Of a stretch of DNA of 64,000 nucleotides, positions 63,785 to 64,000 are shown one piece after another; position 1 is the first letter of the stretch, and each line of letters opens with the position of its first letter. The translations under genes were made by a program, and so were the position numbers. The notes below the pieces were generated by a model. It searched no databases, was not told where the DNA came from, and saw only the letters and a list, made by a program, of their open reading frames with translations. The stretch is taken from assembly GCA_052326605.1 (NCBI GenBank), contig JBKQMB010000008.1, positions 114,931 to 178,930 on the forward strand. The letters run 5' to 3'. The stretch comes from Bog-756 sp052326605. Lineage in GTDB: Bacteria; Actinomycetota; Acidimicrobiia; Acidimicrobiales; RAAP-2.

Positions 63785-64000
63785 ATGCGGACCCCTCGTC
63801 TCTCCCTCCTCGCCGCCGCCGCGCTCTGCGTGACGTCGGCCAGCACGGCCACCGTGACCGCCATCGGCGCCGCCGGCGCACCGGCGGCGGGTGCCGCGAC
63901 CAAGCTCCCGAGCTGCAACCTCAAGGCCCTCTCCAAGCACAAGGGCGTCGTCGACATCACCTTCTGGAACTCCATGACCCAGGCCAACGGGACGACGCTG
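63785..64000 (+). CDS. Second carbohydrate ABC substrate-binding protein, N-terminal part, cut by the window edge
   Basis: The first 72 codons of an exported protein: a signal peptide (RLSLLAAAALCVTSASTA), then a mature start with VVDITFWNSMTQANGTTL, which parallels TVTMWHSMSYNNQTTL of the first binding protein. It lacks a lipobox, unlike the first. The gene continues past 64000. It probably belongs to the same importer operon (43-bp gap). Confidence 0.8.
   Translation, partial: MRTPRLSLLAAAALCVTSASTATVTAIGAAGAPAAGAATKLPSCNLKALSKHKGVVDITFWNSMTQANGTTL

Overview
The window is a 64 kb piece of a high-GC actinobacterial chromosome. Codon third positions are almost all G or C, and many genes start with GTG or overlap their neighbour by ATGA/GTGA. 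The gene content points to an uncultured member of the Acidimicrobiia or a close relative: a mycobacterium-like housekeeping core, an F420-dependent LLM oxidoreductase, a mycofactocin-type SDR, PaaX-like and TetR-like regulators, and secreted proteins built from a 42-residue GYW..SDGG repeat. This placement is inferred from gene content only. No tRNA, rRNA, CRISPR array, intact insertion sequence or prophage was seen.

Core region (1-11.4 kb): murJ (cut by the left edge) and the DUF6049 gene are divergent from a CCA/poly(A) polymerase-type nucleotidyltransferase. Then come ino1 with its PadR regulator, DUF5318, panB, the rpsF-ssb-rpsR-rplI operon and dnaB. In mycobacteria these genes lie on the two opposite sides of oriC; here they are contiguous and no origin lies between them.

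Metabolic and stress region (11.5-35 kb): small enzymes (NUDIX, methyltransferase, alpha/beta hydrolases, dienelactone hydrolase, EEP phosphatase, CoA transferase, LLM oxidoreductase), a Lon protease, and a complete pstSCAB phosphate importer with an 11-bp-periodic PHO-box array. Two OmpR-type response regulators without kinases follow, then pgi, a fatty-acid desaturase divergent from a PaaX-like regulator, a mycofactocin-type SDR and a large type I sulfatase.

Accessory region (35-59 kb): this is where decay shows. It holds a TetR-like gene interrupted by about 290 bp, a NuoD/hydrogenase-large-subunit-like remnant, a frameshifted GNAT gene, an SRPBCC gene with an in-frame amber codon, and a PAS-domain scrap. 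Intact genes are a PfkB kinase, a lipoprotein hydrolase, an AGPS-like FAD oxidase, a DUF202 pair, a patatin-like protein, two universal stress proteins, a HAD-GH65 fusion related to OtsB1-type proteins, an ArsR regulator, two SDRs, CutA and an ABC-2 permease without its ATPase. Two secreted proteins carry the same 42-aa propeller-like repeat; one of them ends in an Rpf-type transglycosylase domain.

Right end (59-64 kb): a carbohydrate ABC importer made of a Tat lipoprotein, a MalK-type ATPase and two permeases, followed by the start of a second substrate-binding protein cut by the window edge.

No clearly new multi-gene system was found. The best leads are the shared repeat in the two secreted proteins with the structured leader of the Rpf gene, the inverted duplication over the end of the second response regulator, the PHO-box array, and the run of recently damaged genes.
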